Position numbers and translations under genes: made by a program
Origin: DASZOC01 sp035550975
GTDB lineage: Bacteria; Actinomycetota; CADDZG01; WHSQ01
Reading direction: 5' to 3'
DNA length: 64,000 nucleotides
Assembly (NCBI GenBank): GCA_035550975.1
Contig: DASZOC010000041.1
Span: 1-64,000, forward strand
In this document: one piece after another, positions 1-7,331 of the stretch
Layout of the letters: each line of letters begins with the position of its first letter
How positions within the stretch are numbered: position 1 is the stretch's first letter
Notes under the pieces: generated by a model
The model's database searches: none
Told to the model about the DNA's origin: nothing
What the model saw: the letters and a program-made list of their open reading frames with translations, nothing else

Positions 1-397
1 GATCGTGGCCCTGATCCAGGACCGTCCTCACCCACAGCGGCGCTACCTCGCCCCACAGCTGGAGCTGGCTCTCAGGGGTCGCGGTATCGAGCCACTCCTG
101 CTTCGTCGACCACGCCTCCGCGAGGTTGAGCCCGTAGCCCAAGTCGGCGTCTTTGTCCACGCGCAGGAACTCCAGCAGCGATGACGAGATTCACCGGAGC
201 CTCCACTGCGGATCGGTGATGACCGCGGACCACTGCATCCGCTCCAGCCGCTGTGCCCAATCCTCGAGCGGATCCTGGAGGTCACGGGTCGACGTCGCTA
301 TCGCCACGGCCCCATTGTCGCCCGAGGCCGCGTTTGCCGCCGCCACCTCCACCAGCCGCCGGTCTCTTTCACATAGCAGAGCCGGCCCACCCCGCAA
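1..397 (-). pseudogene. N-terminal part of an adenylate/guanylate cyclase-family sensor protein, interrupted by an in-frame TGA; runs off the window
   Basis: A reading frame starts at a TTG (395-397) with a GGGAGGAA ribosome-binding site upstream and gives a hydrophilic N-terminus ending in TDPQWRLR. It meets a TGA at 191-193 and then continues in the same frame to base 1 with coding-like sequence (ISSSLLEFLRVDKDADLGYG, later EAWSTKQEWLDTATPES). From memory, actinobacterial cyclases with an N-terminal PAS-like region carry a similar pattern, D-x-x-W-R-L-x-W-V-S-x-E-L followed by LGYG and TPES. The stop therefore sits where a conserved Trp (TGG) is expected, so one G-to-A change explains it. 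The catalytic cyclase domain would lie outside the window. The family assignment is inference; the in-frame stop is seen directly. It may be a true pseudogene or a sequencing error. Confidence 0.5.
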
Positions 398-525
398 GGG
401 CGCTGCCGTTCCTCCCTGCGGTCCGGTACTCGCGTCTTCTACCGAAGAGTTCCCCCTTGCCTGGCTGGGCCTTTGCCCTGCTCGCGGTCCGGGTCGACCG
501 GCGACTGGACCCAGGAGGTGGCTTG

Positions 526-732
526 ATGGCTACGGCGAAGCGAGAACTCACGAACCCCACGGTGCAAGGACCACTCGACCCGCGGCGGGAAGCTGCACTT
601 GATCGACTCCTCACCATGATCGAGCGAATCGCTACACGCGAGCTTTCTAACCAAGACCGAGCACCTGTGACGTTGGCACAGGAGGCACCGGCCCCCAACC
701 GACGTGCGACGGAGAACCGAGCGGCGAGCTAG
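526..732 (+). CDS. small hypothetical protein beside the serine recombinase
   Basis: This is a 68-residue hydrophilic protein. Its ATG at 526 follows a strong AGGAGG (513-518) with 7-base spacing, which is why I chose this start. The middle (residues 20-40) is an Arg/Glu/Leu-rich probable helix and the tail is Pro/Ala/Arg-rich. There is no signal peptide or membrane segment. The stop overlaps the 3' end of the convergent recombinase gene by 4 bases. I do not recognise the family. Small proteins next to large serine integrases are sometimes directionality factors, but nothing in the sequence shows that here. Confidence 0.5.
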   Translation: MATAKRELTNPTVQGPLDPRREAALDRLLTMIERIATRELSNQDRAPVTLAQEAPAPNRRATENRAAS

Positions 733-2207
733 ACGACCCCCGGACGCCAGTGGATGTCGAGCGTCTTATCGAATCGGGAACGCTTCGGCCCGACCGGGCA
801 GGCGAAGTCGATAACGACACCAAGCATCTCGCGTCTCTCGGCCAGCGTCGCTGCGTTCCATGCAGCGCGCAAGTCGAGTTTACGGAGGGCCTCGAGTTCG
901 TCGCTCAAGCGCTCATCGACCAGAGAAACCGCGCGCGCCTCCGAACTTTCGCGCTGAACACGCTCATATTCCTCAGTCAGAGCTTCGACCTGCTGCGTGT
1001 ACACCTTCTCCAAGGAAGGACTCGTAGCGTCGAGTGCAAGGACAACAGCCTTCTGGCGCTGTTTATCGATGAGGTCAAGACGCTCTTCAAGAGAACGCTT
1101 GGGTTGCGACTTGATAGTCCGCTGTTTCTTAGCCGCATGGCGTCTCAAGGGCTTCTCGAAGTAGTCAAAGAAGGCGTTGACAAGGATCATTTTAGCCTGG
1201 GGTTCTGTAATGGCGATGCCATTGCACTTTGGAATCCCCCGCAGTTGGGCTGCGCCGATTGTGTTGGGACAGGAGTAAGACGCGGCCACTTTCCCGCGTG
1301 CTCGTCGATGCATCTTGGCCCCGCATTCGCCGCACACCAAAAAACCCGACACAAGGTGATCCTGCCCGCGGGTCCGCACTTTCGAGGGACCGTATTCCTG
1401 CTTCGATTTCCGGCGCCTCTCCTGCACCGTTTCCCAAAGCGATCTCTCGATGATCGGTTGCCAGTTAGCCGGAAGCAGGTCGTCATCCATCCTTATGAGA
1501 CCGGCGTACTGCGGGTTCTCAAGGATCGTGCTGATTGTGGCGTAGTACCACTTGGCTCCGGGCTTCTTCGTCATCCTCCTCTCGAGGTTGAATCGAGCGA
1601 TCATGGTGTTGATCGGCTCCCCATCGACGTAGCGCTCGTAGATCTCCCTGACGGTTTCAGATTCCGCCGGGTTCACGACAAGCGTCTTGAGCTCGGGGTC
1701 GTAGTCATATCCGAGAGGTGGGTTCGATCCCGTTACACGACCCTGCTTCTTGAGATAGGTGATTGTGTCGCGCCAGCGGTCAGAGATGAGATCACTTTCC
1801 CATTCCGCGAGCGAGGCCATGATGTTCCGCACCAGGCGACCAGTAGCAGTGCGGGTATCAACATCCACGTCCAAGAAGACCAGCCCAATCCCGTCGGAGT
1901 CGAAGATGTCGAACAGATTCGCGAGATCCTTCATGGATCGACCCAGTCGAGACAGCTTGGGGATAACCACAGCGCTGTACCGACTCCGTTCCTCGATCAA
2001 CTCGGCGAGGCCGGGCCGCGGCTTCGACCCTCGCCGACCTGAAAAGTCGATGTCCGAGTAGAGCTTGCCTAGCTTCAGCTGTTTGTAGCGGCAGTAATCC
2101 TCGATCTGACCCCGATAGATGTCCGGAGCGCTCATCTCATCGCGCGCCTTTGAGACACGGAAGTAACCCGCTACCGGTTTCTCGCTTTCCGCTCGCTTGC
2201 GAGGCAT
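729..2207 (-). CDS. large serine recombinase (site-specific integrase/resolvase family)
   Basis: This 492-residue protein has the large serine integrase layout. An N-terminal resolvase domain (about residues 10-155) carries the catalytic serine in GYFRVS (Ser19) and the Arg-rich motif SRLGRS. A recombinase domain (about 165-275) includes YDYDPE and NPQYAGL. A zinc-ribbon follows (CGECGAKMHRR near 305, with paired Cys later), then a Lys/Glu/Arg-rich coiled-coil (about 375-450). Such enzymes form a covalent 5'-phosphoserine link and integrate phages or other mobile elements at att sites. Base composition is visibly lower in GC than the neighbours, which fits transfer. No tRNA is adjacent, and I could not locate att cores by eye. 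The next gene upstream ends only 9 bases before its ATG. Confidence 0.93.
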   Translation of the reverse strand: MPRKRAESEKPVAGYFRVSKARDEMSAPDIYRGQIEDYCRYKQLKLGKLYSDIDFSGRRGSKPRPGLAELIEERSRYSAVVIPKLSRLGRSMKDLANLFDIFDSDGIGLVFLDVDVDTRTATGRLVRNIMASLAEWESDLISDRWRDTITYLKKQGRVTGSNPPLGYDYDPELKTLVVNPAESETVREIYERYVDGEPINTMIARFNLERRMTKKPGAKWYYATISTILENPQYAGLIRMDDDLLPANWQPIIERSLWETVQERRRKSKQEYGPSKVRTRGQDHLVSGFLVCGECGAKMHRRARGKVAASYSCPNTIGAAQLRGIPKCNGIAITEPQAKMILVNAFFDYFEKPLRRHAAKKQRTIKSQPKRSLEERLDLIDKQRQKAVVLALDATSPSLEKVYTQQVEALTEEYERVQRESSEARAVSLVDERLSDELEALRKLDLRAAWNAATLAERREMLGVVIDFACPVGPKRSRFDKTLDIHWRPGVV

Positions 2208-2216
2208 GCCATGCTC

Positions 2217-2780
2217 CTAGTCCTTCGCCCTGCAGGTCTCTGGAAACCAGAGGCCTCGTTTCGCCTCTCTCGCCTCACGTTGCAGGTTTTGTAACACTAA
2301 GCTATGTCGGGTATTTGGCGGGTAGGTGTAGGCGTGGGCGTAGCCGTTCGCTACCAGGCGAGCGTTCGCCATCTCGTCGGCGACGTAGACGTAACGAAGG
2401 AGCCGGTCGTAGCGATCGACGTTCTCGACGTCTTTCACCAAGACCACCTCGGCCCCCTGGAGCAATGCCTTGGTCGCTGCGGATGCCTCGCGGGCGAAGC
2501 ATTCCACCGGGCTCCTCGGCTTAACCGACTCCGGCGTGTCGATCCCGATCAGCCGCAGCTTGTACGTCTGCCCCCGCTCGGTCTCCCCCGCCCCAGGTCC
2601 CGGATCGATCTCCTCGATTACCACCTCGATCGTGTCCCCATCGATCACGCGACGGACGGTTGCTCGCTCCAATCCAGGGGGCTCCTGGGCGCGAGTGGCG
2701 GGGGCCTGGACGTCTAGGACGACCTGGTGGGGGTCGCACGCGACGAGCAATAGCAACGCCGCGCCAAGCATCTTCCTCAT
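2217..2780 (-). CDS. thermonuclease-like (SNase family) secreted lipoprotein
   Basis: This 187-residue protein starts with a lipoprotein signal peptide (lipobox LVAC, Cys15), so it is probably anchored outside the cytoplasmic membrane. The body is an SNase/TNase fold: VIDGDTIEV (metal-binding Asp), YKLRLIGIDTPES (catalytic Arg region) and DRYDRLLRYVYV (second Arg), followed by the ANGYAHAYTYPP and AKRGLW segments typical of the family. Known members are calcium-dependent phosphodiesterases acting on DNA or RNA. It lies just upstream of the recombinase on the same strand with a 9-base gap, so the two may be co-transcribed and it may be element cargo. Function is confident at family level. Confidence 0.92.
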   Translation of the reverse strand: MRKMLGAALLLLVACDPHQVVLDVQAPATRAQEPPGLERATVRRVIDGDTIEVVIEEIDPGPGAGETERGQTYKLRLIGIDTPESVKPRSPVECFAREASAATKALLQGAEVVLVKDVENVDRYDRLLRYVYVADEMANARLVANGYAHAYTYPPNTRHSLVLQNLQREAREAKRGLWFPETCRAKD

Positions 2781-2865
2781 GGGGGCAGGCTAGCTGCGGG
2801 GTGTCTCGCGGATGTGTTCTGACCCACTTCTATAAGGTGCGTCCGGCCAACAGAAAGGAGCCCAG

Positions 2866-3294
2866 ATGTCAGACCAACAGCAGGTGGATCCAGCTCAGCT
2901 AGCCGAAGCCGTCAAGAACATGTCCGACGAGGAGGTCGCCGCCGCGATCAAGGACATGGGGGTCGACAACACGTTGCGAAACATCTTCGAAGGCATGCGC
3001 GACTCGTTCAAGCCTTCTGCTGCCGCGAACGTCACCTCCACCGTGCAGTACGACATCACCACCGACGAAGGCCTGAAGCAATGGTCGGTGTCGTTCGACA
3101 ACGGGACCTGCTCGGTCTCCGAGGGCTCGGCGAGCGACCCTCGCTTGACGATCCAGGTCGGCCTCGTCGACTTCGTCCGCTTGATCTTCAACCAGGTCCA
3201 GGGCCCGCAATTGTTCATGAGCGGCAAGATGAAACTGCAGGGCGACATGATGTGGGCGATGCAGATGCAGAACTACTTCGAGCGTAACTTCTAG
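2866..3294 (+). CDS. SCP2 sterol-binding domain protein
   Basis: This is a 142-residue cytosolic protein with no signal peptide. The SCP2 domain fills about residues 35-140: a beta-rich half (STVQYDITTDEG, WSVSFDNGTCSVSEG, DPRLTIQVGLVDFVRLI) and the closing GPQLFMSGKMKLQGDMMWAMQM segment, which matches the family signature of a lipid-tunnel lid. Family members bind sterols, fatty acids or acyl-CoA and often work with acyl-CoA metabolism. AAAGGAG sits about 6 bases before the ATG. It is a single gene on the plus strand, followed by a strong hairpin. The ligand is not predictable from sequence. Confidence 0.9.
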   Translation: MSDQQQVDPAQLAEAVKNMSDEEVAAAIKDMGVDNTLRNIFEGMRDSFKPSAAANVTSTVQYDITTDEGLKQWSVSFDNGTCSVSEGSASDPRLTIQVGLVDFVRLIFNQVQGPQLFMSGKMKLQGDMMWAMQMQNYFERNF

Positions 3295-3362
3295 GTCGGC
3301 GCGCTCGCGTCCGCGGCGCCTGCGCTATCGACGATCGCGTCGCTGGACCGGGTTTTGCCGAC

Positions 3363-3409
3363 ACTAACGCGCGCTGGGTAGCGCCCAACGCTACTCAACG
3401 CGCGTTAGT
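3363..3409. terminator. 47-nt symmetric hairpin, probable bidirectional terminator
   Basis: A perfect 11-base inverted repeat (ACTAACGCGCG at 3363-3373, complement at 3399-3409) encloses a second perfect 6-base stem (GTAGCG / CGCTAC) with a 5-base loop and a 4x4 internal bulge. It lies between two convergent genes ending at 3294 and 3429, as expected for a two-way terminator. There is no long T-run. A third copy of the CTAACGCGCG arm overlaps the end of the gene at 3429. Confidence 0.65.
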
Positions 3410-3428
3410 GGTGGTATCGAGGTCGCTG

Positions 3429-4223
3429 CTAACGCGCGCGGACGAGGATCGACACGATCGACCGCACGCGGTAGGGACGCGAGTCCGAGTTCGTGAAGTA
3501 GCCGAGGTGCCGCCACGCGCCGCTGCCGAGGCGCCAGCGCGCTTCCCATACGACCTCGACCATGAGCTCGTAGCGCCCGCTCGCCTCGTAGACGTGGTCG
3601 ATCGAGCCGGGTCGGTCCGGCGTCCAGGGTCGTCCTGAGTCGGTCGTCACGCGGTCGGATCCGTCGCCGAAGTTCCACACGTACTGGATGGGCCGCGCCT
3701 CCGCCACGACCGAGAACCGTCCTGCAGTCGCCCGTGCCGTGATCGGTTGCGGACTTTCTGCCAACCAGAAATAAGAAGGAAGCCCGGTCAGGCCGCGCCG
3801 TTCCGGTGTAAGGCGCAGCTCCGGCTTCGGTGCCAGTGAGATTGCGCGGTCGGCGAGGACGCGTGCGACTTCGTCCGGTGCCGGGGGCCGCGGACGCGGC
3901 CGTTGCTGGGAGACGCGCACACGAGGCGGCGGCGGGATGGCACAGGTGAGTCCACCCGGGAGCCGCGGATCGTGCCCGCAAGAAACCTGCCCCACCAAAG
4001 GCACCAGCTGTGGCCCGGTGGGGGCACCGCGGATAGTAGGGCTGCTAATGATCTTAGCCACGGGTGCGGTCGGGGAATTTCGTGGCCGTCGGTATGCCGC
4101 CGTCGCAGATGCCTCAACTCCCGGGGCATTCCGCAATCCTTGCGCGATACGCGCTTCGCCGGCAGCCATCGCGGAACTGGATATGGCTACGAGGAGACAT
4201 ACAGCCAGGATCTTTCTAGTCAC
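3429..4223 (-). CDS. secreted PKD-domain-like protein of unknown function
   Basis: This is a 264-residue protein with an N-terminal signal peptide (KILAVCLLVAISSSAMA, cleavage about residue 20). A long Pro/Arg-rich low-complexity middle (about 45-125) follows. The C-terminal part (about 160-264) looks like a PKD/Ig-like beta-sandwich, with YVWNFGDGSD followed by IDHVYEASGRYELMVEVVW, the usual G-D-G ... H-x-Y pattern. Its start lies inside the end of the preceding gene (8-base overlap), so the two are probably translated together. Both proteins are exported or membrane-anchored, which suggests a shared envelope role. I do not recognise a specific function. Confidence 0.75.
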   Translation of the reverse strand: MTRKILAVCLLVAISSSAMAAGEARIAQGLRNAPGVEASATAAYRRPRNSPTAPVAKIISSPTIRGAPTGPQLVPLVGQVSCGHDPRLPGGLTCAIPPPPRVRVSQQRPRPRPPAPDEVARVLADRAISLAPKPELRLTPERRGLTGLPSYFWLAESPQPITARATAGRFSVVAEARPIQYVWNFGDGSDRVTTDSGRPWTPDRPGSIDHVYEASGRYELMVEVVWEARWRLGSGAWRHLGYFTNSDSRPYRVRSIVSILVRAR

Positions 4224-4926
4224 GAACCACCACCGCCCGCGTCACGACCGCGTCGGCGACAACCCATTGCGTTCCCTGAAGCGAGAGCGTCCAAAGGACA
4301 TGACGCCGAACCTCTCGTGGGCCGGTCGTGACTTCTTTGCCACCGCGGGAGACGAACCGTGGAGCGACGTCAACCACTTGCTCAATCGTCACCTCGTCGG
4401 ACTCGTTCGTCATCACCGCCAGGGACTTGGTTCTGAAAATCGACGTATCTCGCACACCGTCTCTTGACAGCCGCCTGAGGTCGTTCAGAGCAATCGCCAG
4501 AACTTCCGACCCACTTTCATAGATCCGGGGAAGAACAGCCGCGTCTAGTGACCTGTAGGCCTGAACACGCATTTGGTGAAGTTCTTTGAAGCGCGCTATG
4601 GCTTCTTCGTTGGTTAGGGCGAAGTTCGGTGCAGTGGATGTCGGGTTCGTTGCGGCTGCTTCGACTTGCGCTTCCGGACGAGTCAGTAAGATCGCTGCCG
4701 CGAGCAGCGCGACAACTACGGCTAAAAGGAGAAACGCGATAGCCGGGGAAAGTCCGGTGCGCGGCGAGTCGAGTCGGGGGACGAGTTCGGTGGAGCTGTC
4801 TTGCGCCCGCTGCATCCGCCACCTCGTGTAACGCTCGCTCGCTTCGATATTCATAGCGGACCAAGCCCAGCTCCCGCAAGTCGCGAATCTCGAGCCACCT
4901 CCATCACGCGCCAGAAGAGACATCAT
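4216..4926 (-). CDS. membrane-anchored protein of unknown function
   Basis: This protein has up to 236 residues, with one strong transmembrane helix (IAFLLLAVVVALLAAAILL, about residues 63-81). An extracytoplasmic region of about 150 residues follows, with a helical start (TNEEAIARFKELHQ) and a beta-rich end (HVLWTLSLQGTQWVVADAVV). The latter resembles the NTF2/SnoaL-like or conjugative TcpC-like folds that sense or scaffold, but this is only an impression. The start is uncertain: no clear ribosome-binding site precedes 4926, and an internal ATG at 4854 (MNIEASERY) is possible. It overlaps the downstream PKD gene by 8 bases. GC is somewhat lower than in flanking genes. Confidence 0.7.
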   Translation of the reverse strand: MMSLLARDGGGSRFATCGSWAWSAMNIEASERYTRWRMQRAQDSSTELVPRLDSPRTGLSPAIAFLLLAVVVALLAAAILLTRPEAQVEAAATNPTSTAPNFALTNEEAIARFKELHQMRVQAYRSLDAAVLPRIYESGSEVLAIALNDLRRLSRDGVRDTSIFRTKSLAVMTNESDEVTIEQVVDVAPRFVSRGGKEVTTGPREVRRHVLWTLSLQGTQWVVADAVVTRAVVVRD

Positions 4927-5136
4927 CTATTCGCCGAGTGGAGCGCCAGTATCGGTATCCGGTACTGCAGCGCCACTCGAGGTCGCCCGCCGGATGATCA
5001 GCCGAGAGATCCGGTGGTGCTGGAGCCACCGTTCCGGGTGCCGCCTGACTCGGCCGGCACTCGGGTTCGGGTCCCCGACCTGACGGTCAAGTCGCGAATC
5101 GCTAGGTTGTGCGAACGAGACTCGGGAGGGTGTGAA

Positions 5137-5322
5137 GTGAACGACAGGATGACGATCGACCAGCTGCTGTGCGCGTGTCTGCCCGACGGGATCCACGAGG
5201 CCCAGCCGATCCAGGGCTCGGTCGACTGGCTCCAGCCGCTGCAGGACTTCGTCGCGAGCGGCGGCAACTACGGCGACTATCAGGAGGACCTCGTCCTGTC
5301 GGTCAACGGCCTCTCGCGCTAA
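5137..5322 (+). CDS. small hypothetical protein
   Basis: This is a 61-residue acidic protein. The GTG start at 5137 is supported by GGGAGG at 5124-5129. The sequence contains two Cys (LLCACLPDG) and a Trp/Gln-rich centre, and it ends in DLVLSVNGLSR. There is no signal peptide or membrane segment. Its context is isolated: the gene upstream runs the other way and about 220 bases separate it from the next gene. Family unknown; coding status rests on the ribosome-binding site and codon pattern. Confidence 0.45.
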   Translation: MNDRMTIDQLLCACLPDGIHEAQPIQGSVDWLQPLQDFVASGGNYGDYQEDLVLSVNGLSR

Positions 5323-5540
5323 CACCCAGCAGTCATAAGGCCCCGGCACCGCCGCGGCCTCTTCGCGGCTTGAATCGGGCCGGGTCTCGCGCCTCCGGAT
5401 GGGTCCGCGTCGTGCGGCTCATGGCGGCGGCATAGACGGACGGCGGCGGCAGGATCTCGGTTTTCGTGCCTATGTGAAGGAATCGCCGCTTACGGGGCGA
5501 ATGGCCCCATCACGACAACCACATCTCTGGGAGGTCCTCG

Positions 5541-7313
5541 GTGCCACGCGGGCTCAAGTACGTCTTGTCCTCTTTCCTTGTCGGAGCCCTCTCGCTCGGC
5601 GTCGCGTGGGCAGGAGCCGTCCTCGTCCCGACGCCCAAGGTTGGCGCCGGCGACGCGACCAAGTCGGCTCCCGCACAGCGGATGCAGGTCGAGGACCAGG
5701 AAGGCGACGGCGAGGCGTTCGTTGCGAGCGCGGCCGCGCTGGAGCCGGGACAGATCCTGGCGGGCGCGTCGAAGATCTCCCTCTACCCGCGCCCCGAGGA
5801 CTACCGCGGTCAATTCCCCGACGCCCGCTGGGAGCAGGACTACGCCAAGTGCGCGACGCTCGCTCCGAACGCCACCGGCGTCCGAGAAGGAGCGACCCAC
5901 GTCGCCGACTTCCGCGTTCGCTGGGCGGAGAACCCGAACTGCCTCTATATGGGCGGCTACGGCATCGGCCCGATGTTCCCGATCACTTCGTGGGACGAGG
6001 AATACGGCTTGTGGACCCGCTCGGTCGCGATGAGCGACGGCGACGACACCGTCGTCCTGACGCTCATCGACGCCGTCTACTGGGAGGCTCACTACAACAG
6101 CCTCTGCGACGGTTGCGGCTTCCTCGACCTCGCCGATCAGCTGGGCGCCGAGCTTGGCGTCCCCGCGAGCAGTTTCATCTTCGCCTCCACCCACAGCCAC
6201 ACCGCGCCGGACTTCATCGGCGGGTGGGGAGCCGTCCCCGATTGGTACATGCAGCAGGCGACGGATTCACTAAAGGAGTCGGTTCGTCAAGCGGTCCGAA
6301 CGATGCAGCCGGCCGTGCTCGAGGCGGGAGAGTCGTTCGCCCGCCCCTTCAACGGCGAGAGGCGCGACTTCTACCGCTCGGCAGAGGACAACGCCATGTC
6401 CTGGTTCCGCGTTGTCGACGCGGACGATCAGCCCGAGCCGGAGACCTGCACGACGCCGACGCCCACGCCCGAGCCCGCCAACAACGGCGCCGGCAAGGGA
6501 CACGGCTACGGCAACGCCGGGAAGGACCCGGCGCCCGCACCCACTCCCGTGTGCGAACCTGCGGCCCCCGGCAAGGCCATCGCCACCGTCGGCGCCTACC
6601 CGGCTCACCCGGTGACGGAGGACCACAGCAAGGGTCAGGGTGACGCGGATTTCCCGGCCGTATTCGCGAAGAGCGTCGAAGACTCCTTCGGCGGCGTCGG
6701 CATGTTCCTGCAGACCGGCCTCGGCAACGTCTCGCCTCGCGGGGACAAGGTCAATATGGGCACGGGACTCGCGAGCTTGGTCCCACCGATCGGAGCCGGG
6801 CGGCAGATCTCCGACACGAACGTTCTCGTCGGTCGCCACGACTGGGACCAACCCGTTACGAACGTCCCGCTCGGAGGTCTCGGTGCCGCCGGCTTCTTCG
6901 ACCGGACGTTCAACGAAACACCCGCCGTCGTCAACGAGGGCAAGGGCGGCGAAGTCAATAAGCGGTGCTACTCCGCGTCGCCCATATCGGTGGATACCTC
7001 CGTGAGCGCCGCGAAGATCGGCCCTCTGTGGATCACCGGAGGCCCCGGCGAGCTCTTCGCCGGCATCACGAACACGATCGAAGAGAAGAACCCCGGTGGC
7101 GTGACGCTGGCGCTCGGTCTGGTCAATGACGGCCTCGGCTACATCATCCAGAGCTACGAGACCGATCACGCAGGACGTCAAGGTGCTGGGTTCGCCGGCA
7201 AAGCGGGACCGGTAGGCGTGGCCGAGTACGAAGACGCGTATTCGATAGACCACTGCTTCGGCGACGCGACGCTCGAAAAGACACTGCGCCTGCTCGACTC
7301 CCTCAAGCCGTAA
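5541..7313 (+). CDS. secreted neutral/alkaline ceramidase-like hydrolase
   Basis: This is a 590-residue exported protein (N-terminal hydrophobic signal, about residues 5-28). The catalytic region resembles the neutral/alkaline non-lysosomal ceramidase family, which hydrolyses N-acyl amide bonds with a zinc site. FASTHSHTAPDF places a His-x-His pair at 218/220 like the family's zinc-binding THTHS motif, and FLQTGLGNVSPRGD resembles the later NxGDVSP segment. A Pro/Thr- and Gly-rich insert (about residues 300-342, flanked by Cys) splits the domain, which is unusual. The GTG start at 5541 has GGGAGG upstream. It is followed 18 bases later by the PHP gene, so they probably form one operon for secreted hydrolases. 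The substrate is unproven. Confidence 0.75.
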   Translation: MPRGLKYVLSSFLVGALSLGVAWAGAVLVPTPKVGAGDATKSAPAQRMQVEDQEGDGEAFVASAAALEPGQILAGASKISLYPRPEDYRGQFPDARWEQDYAKCATLAPNATGVREGATHVADFRVRWAENPNCLYMGGYGIGPMFPITSWDEEYGLWTRSVAMSDGDDTVVLTLIDAVYWEAHYNSLCDGCGFLDLADQLGAELGVPASSFIFASTHSHTAPDFIGGWGAVPDWYMQQATDSLKESVRQAVRTMQPAVLEAGESFARPFNGERRDFYRSAEDNAMSWFRVVDADDQPEPETCTTPTPTPEPANNGAGKGHGYGNAGKDPAPAPTPVCEPAAPGKAIATVGAYPAHPVTEDHSKGQGDADFPAVFAKSVEDSFGGVGMFLQTGLGNVSPRGDKVNMGTGLASLVPPIGAGRQISDTNVLVGRHDWDQPVTNVPLGGLGAAGFFDRTFNETPAVVNEGKGGEVNKRCYSASPISVDTSVSAAKIGPLWITGGPGELFAGITNTIEEKNPGGVTLALGLVNDGLGYIIQSYETDHAGRQGAGFAGKAGPVGVAEYEDAYSIDHCFGDATLEKTLRLLDSLKP

Positions 7314-7331
7314 GCAGCAGACACACCTCGG

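Noticed and set aside
191..193. Selenocysteine reading of the in-frame TGA
   Set aside because: The expected residue is Trp, not Cys, and no SECIS-like hairpin follows.
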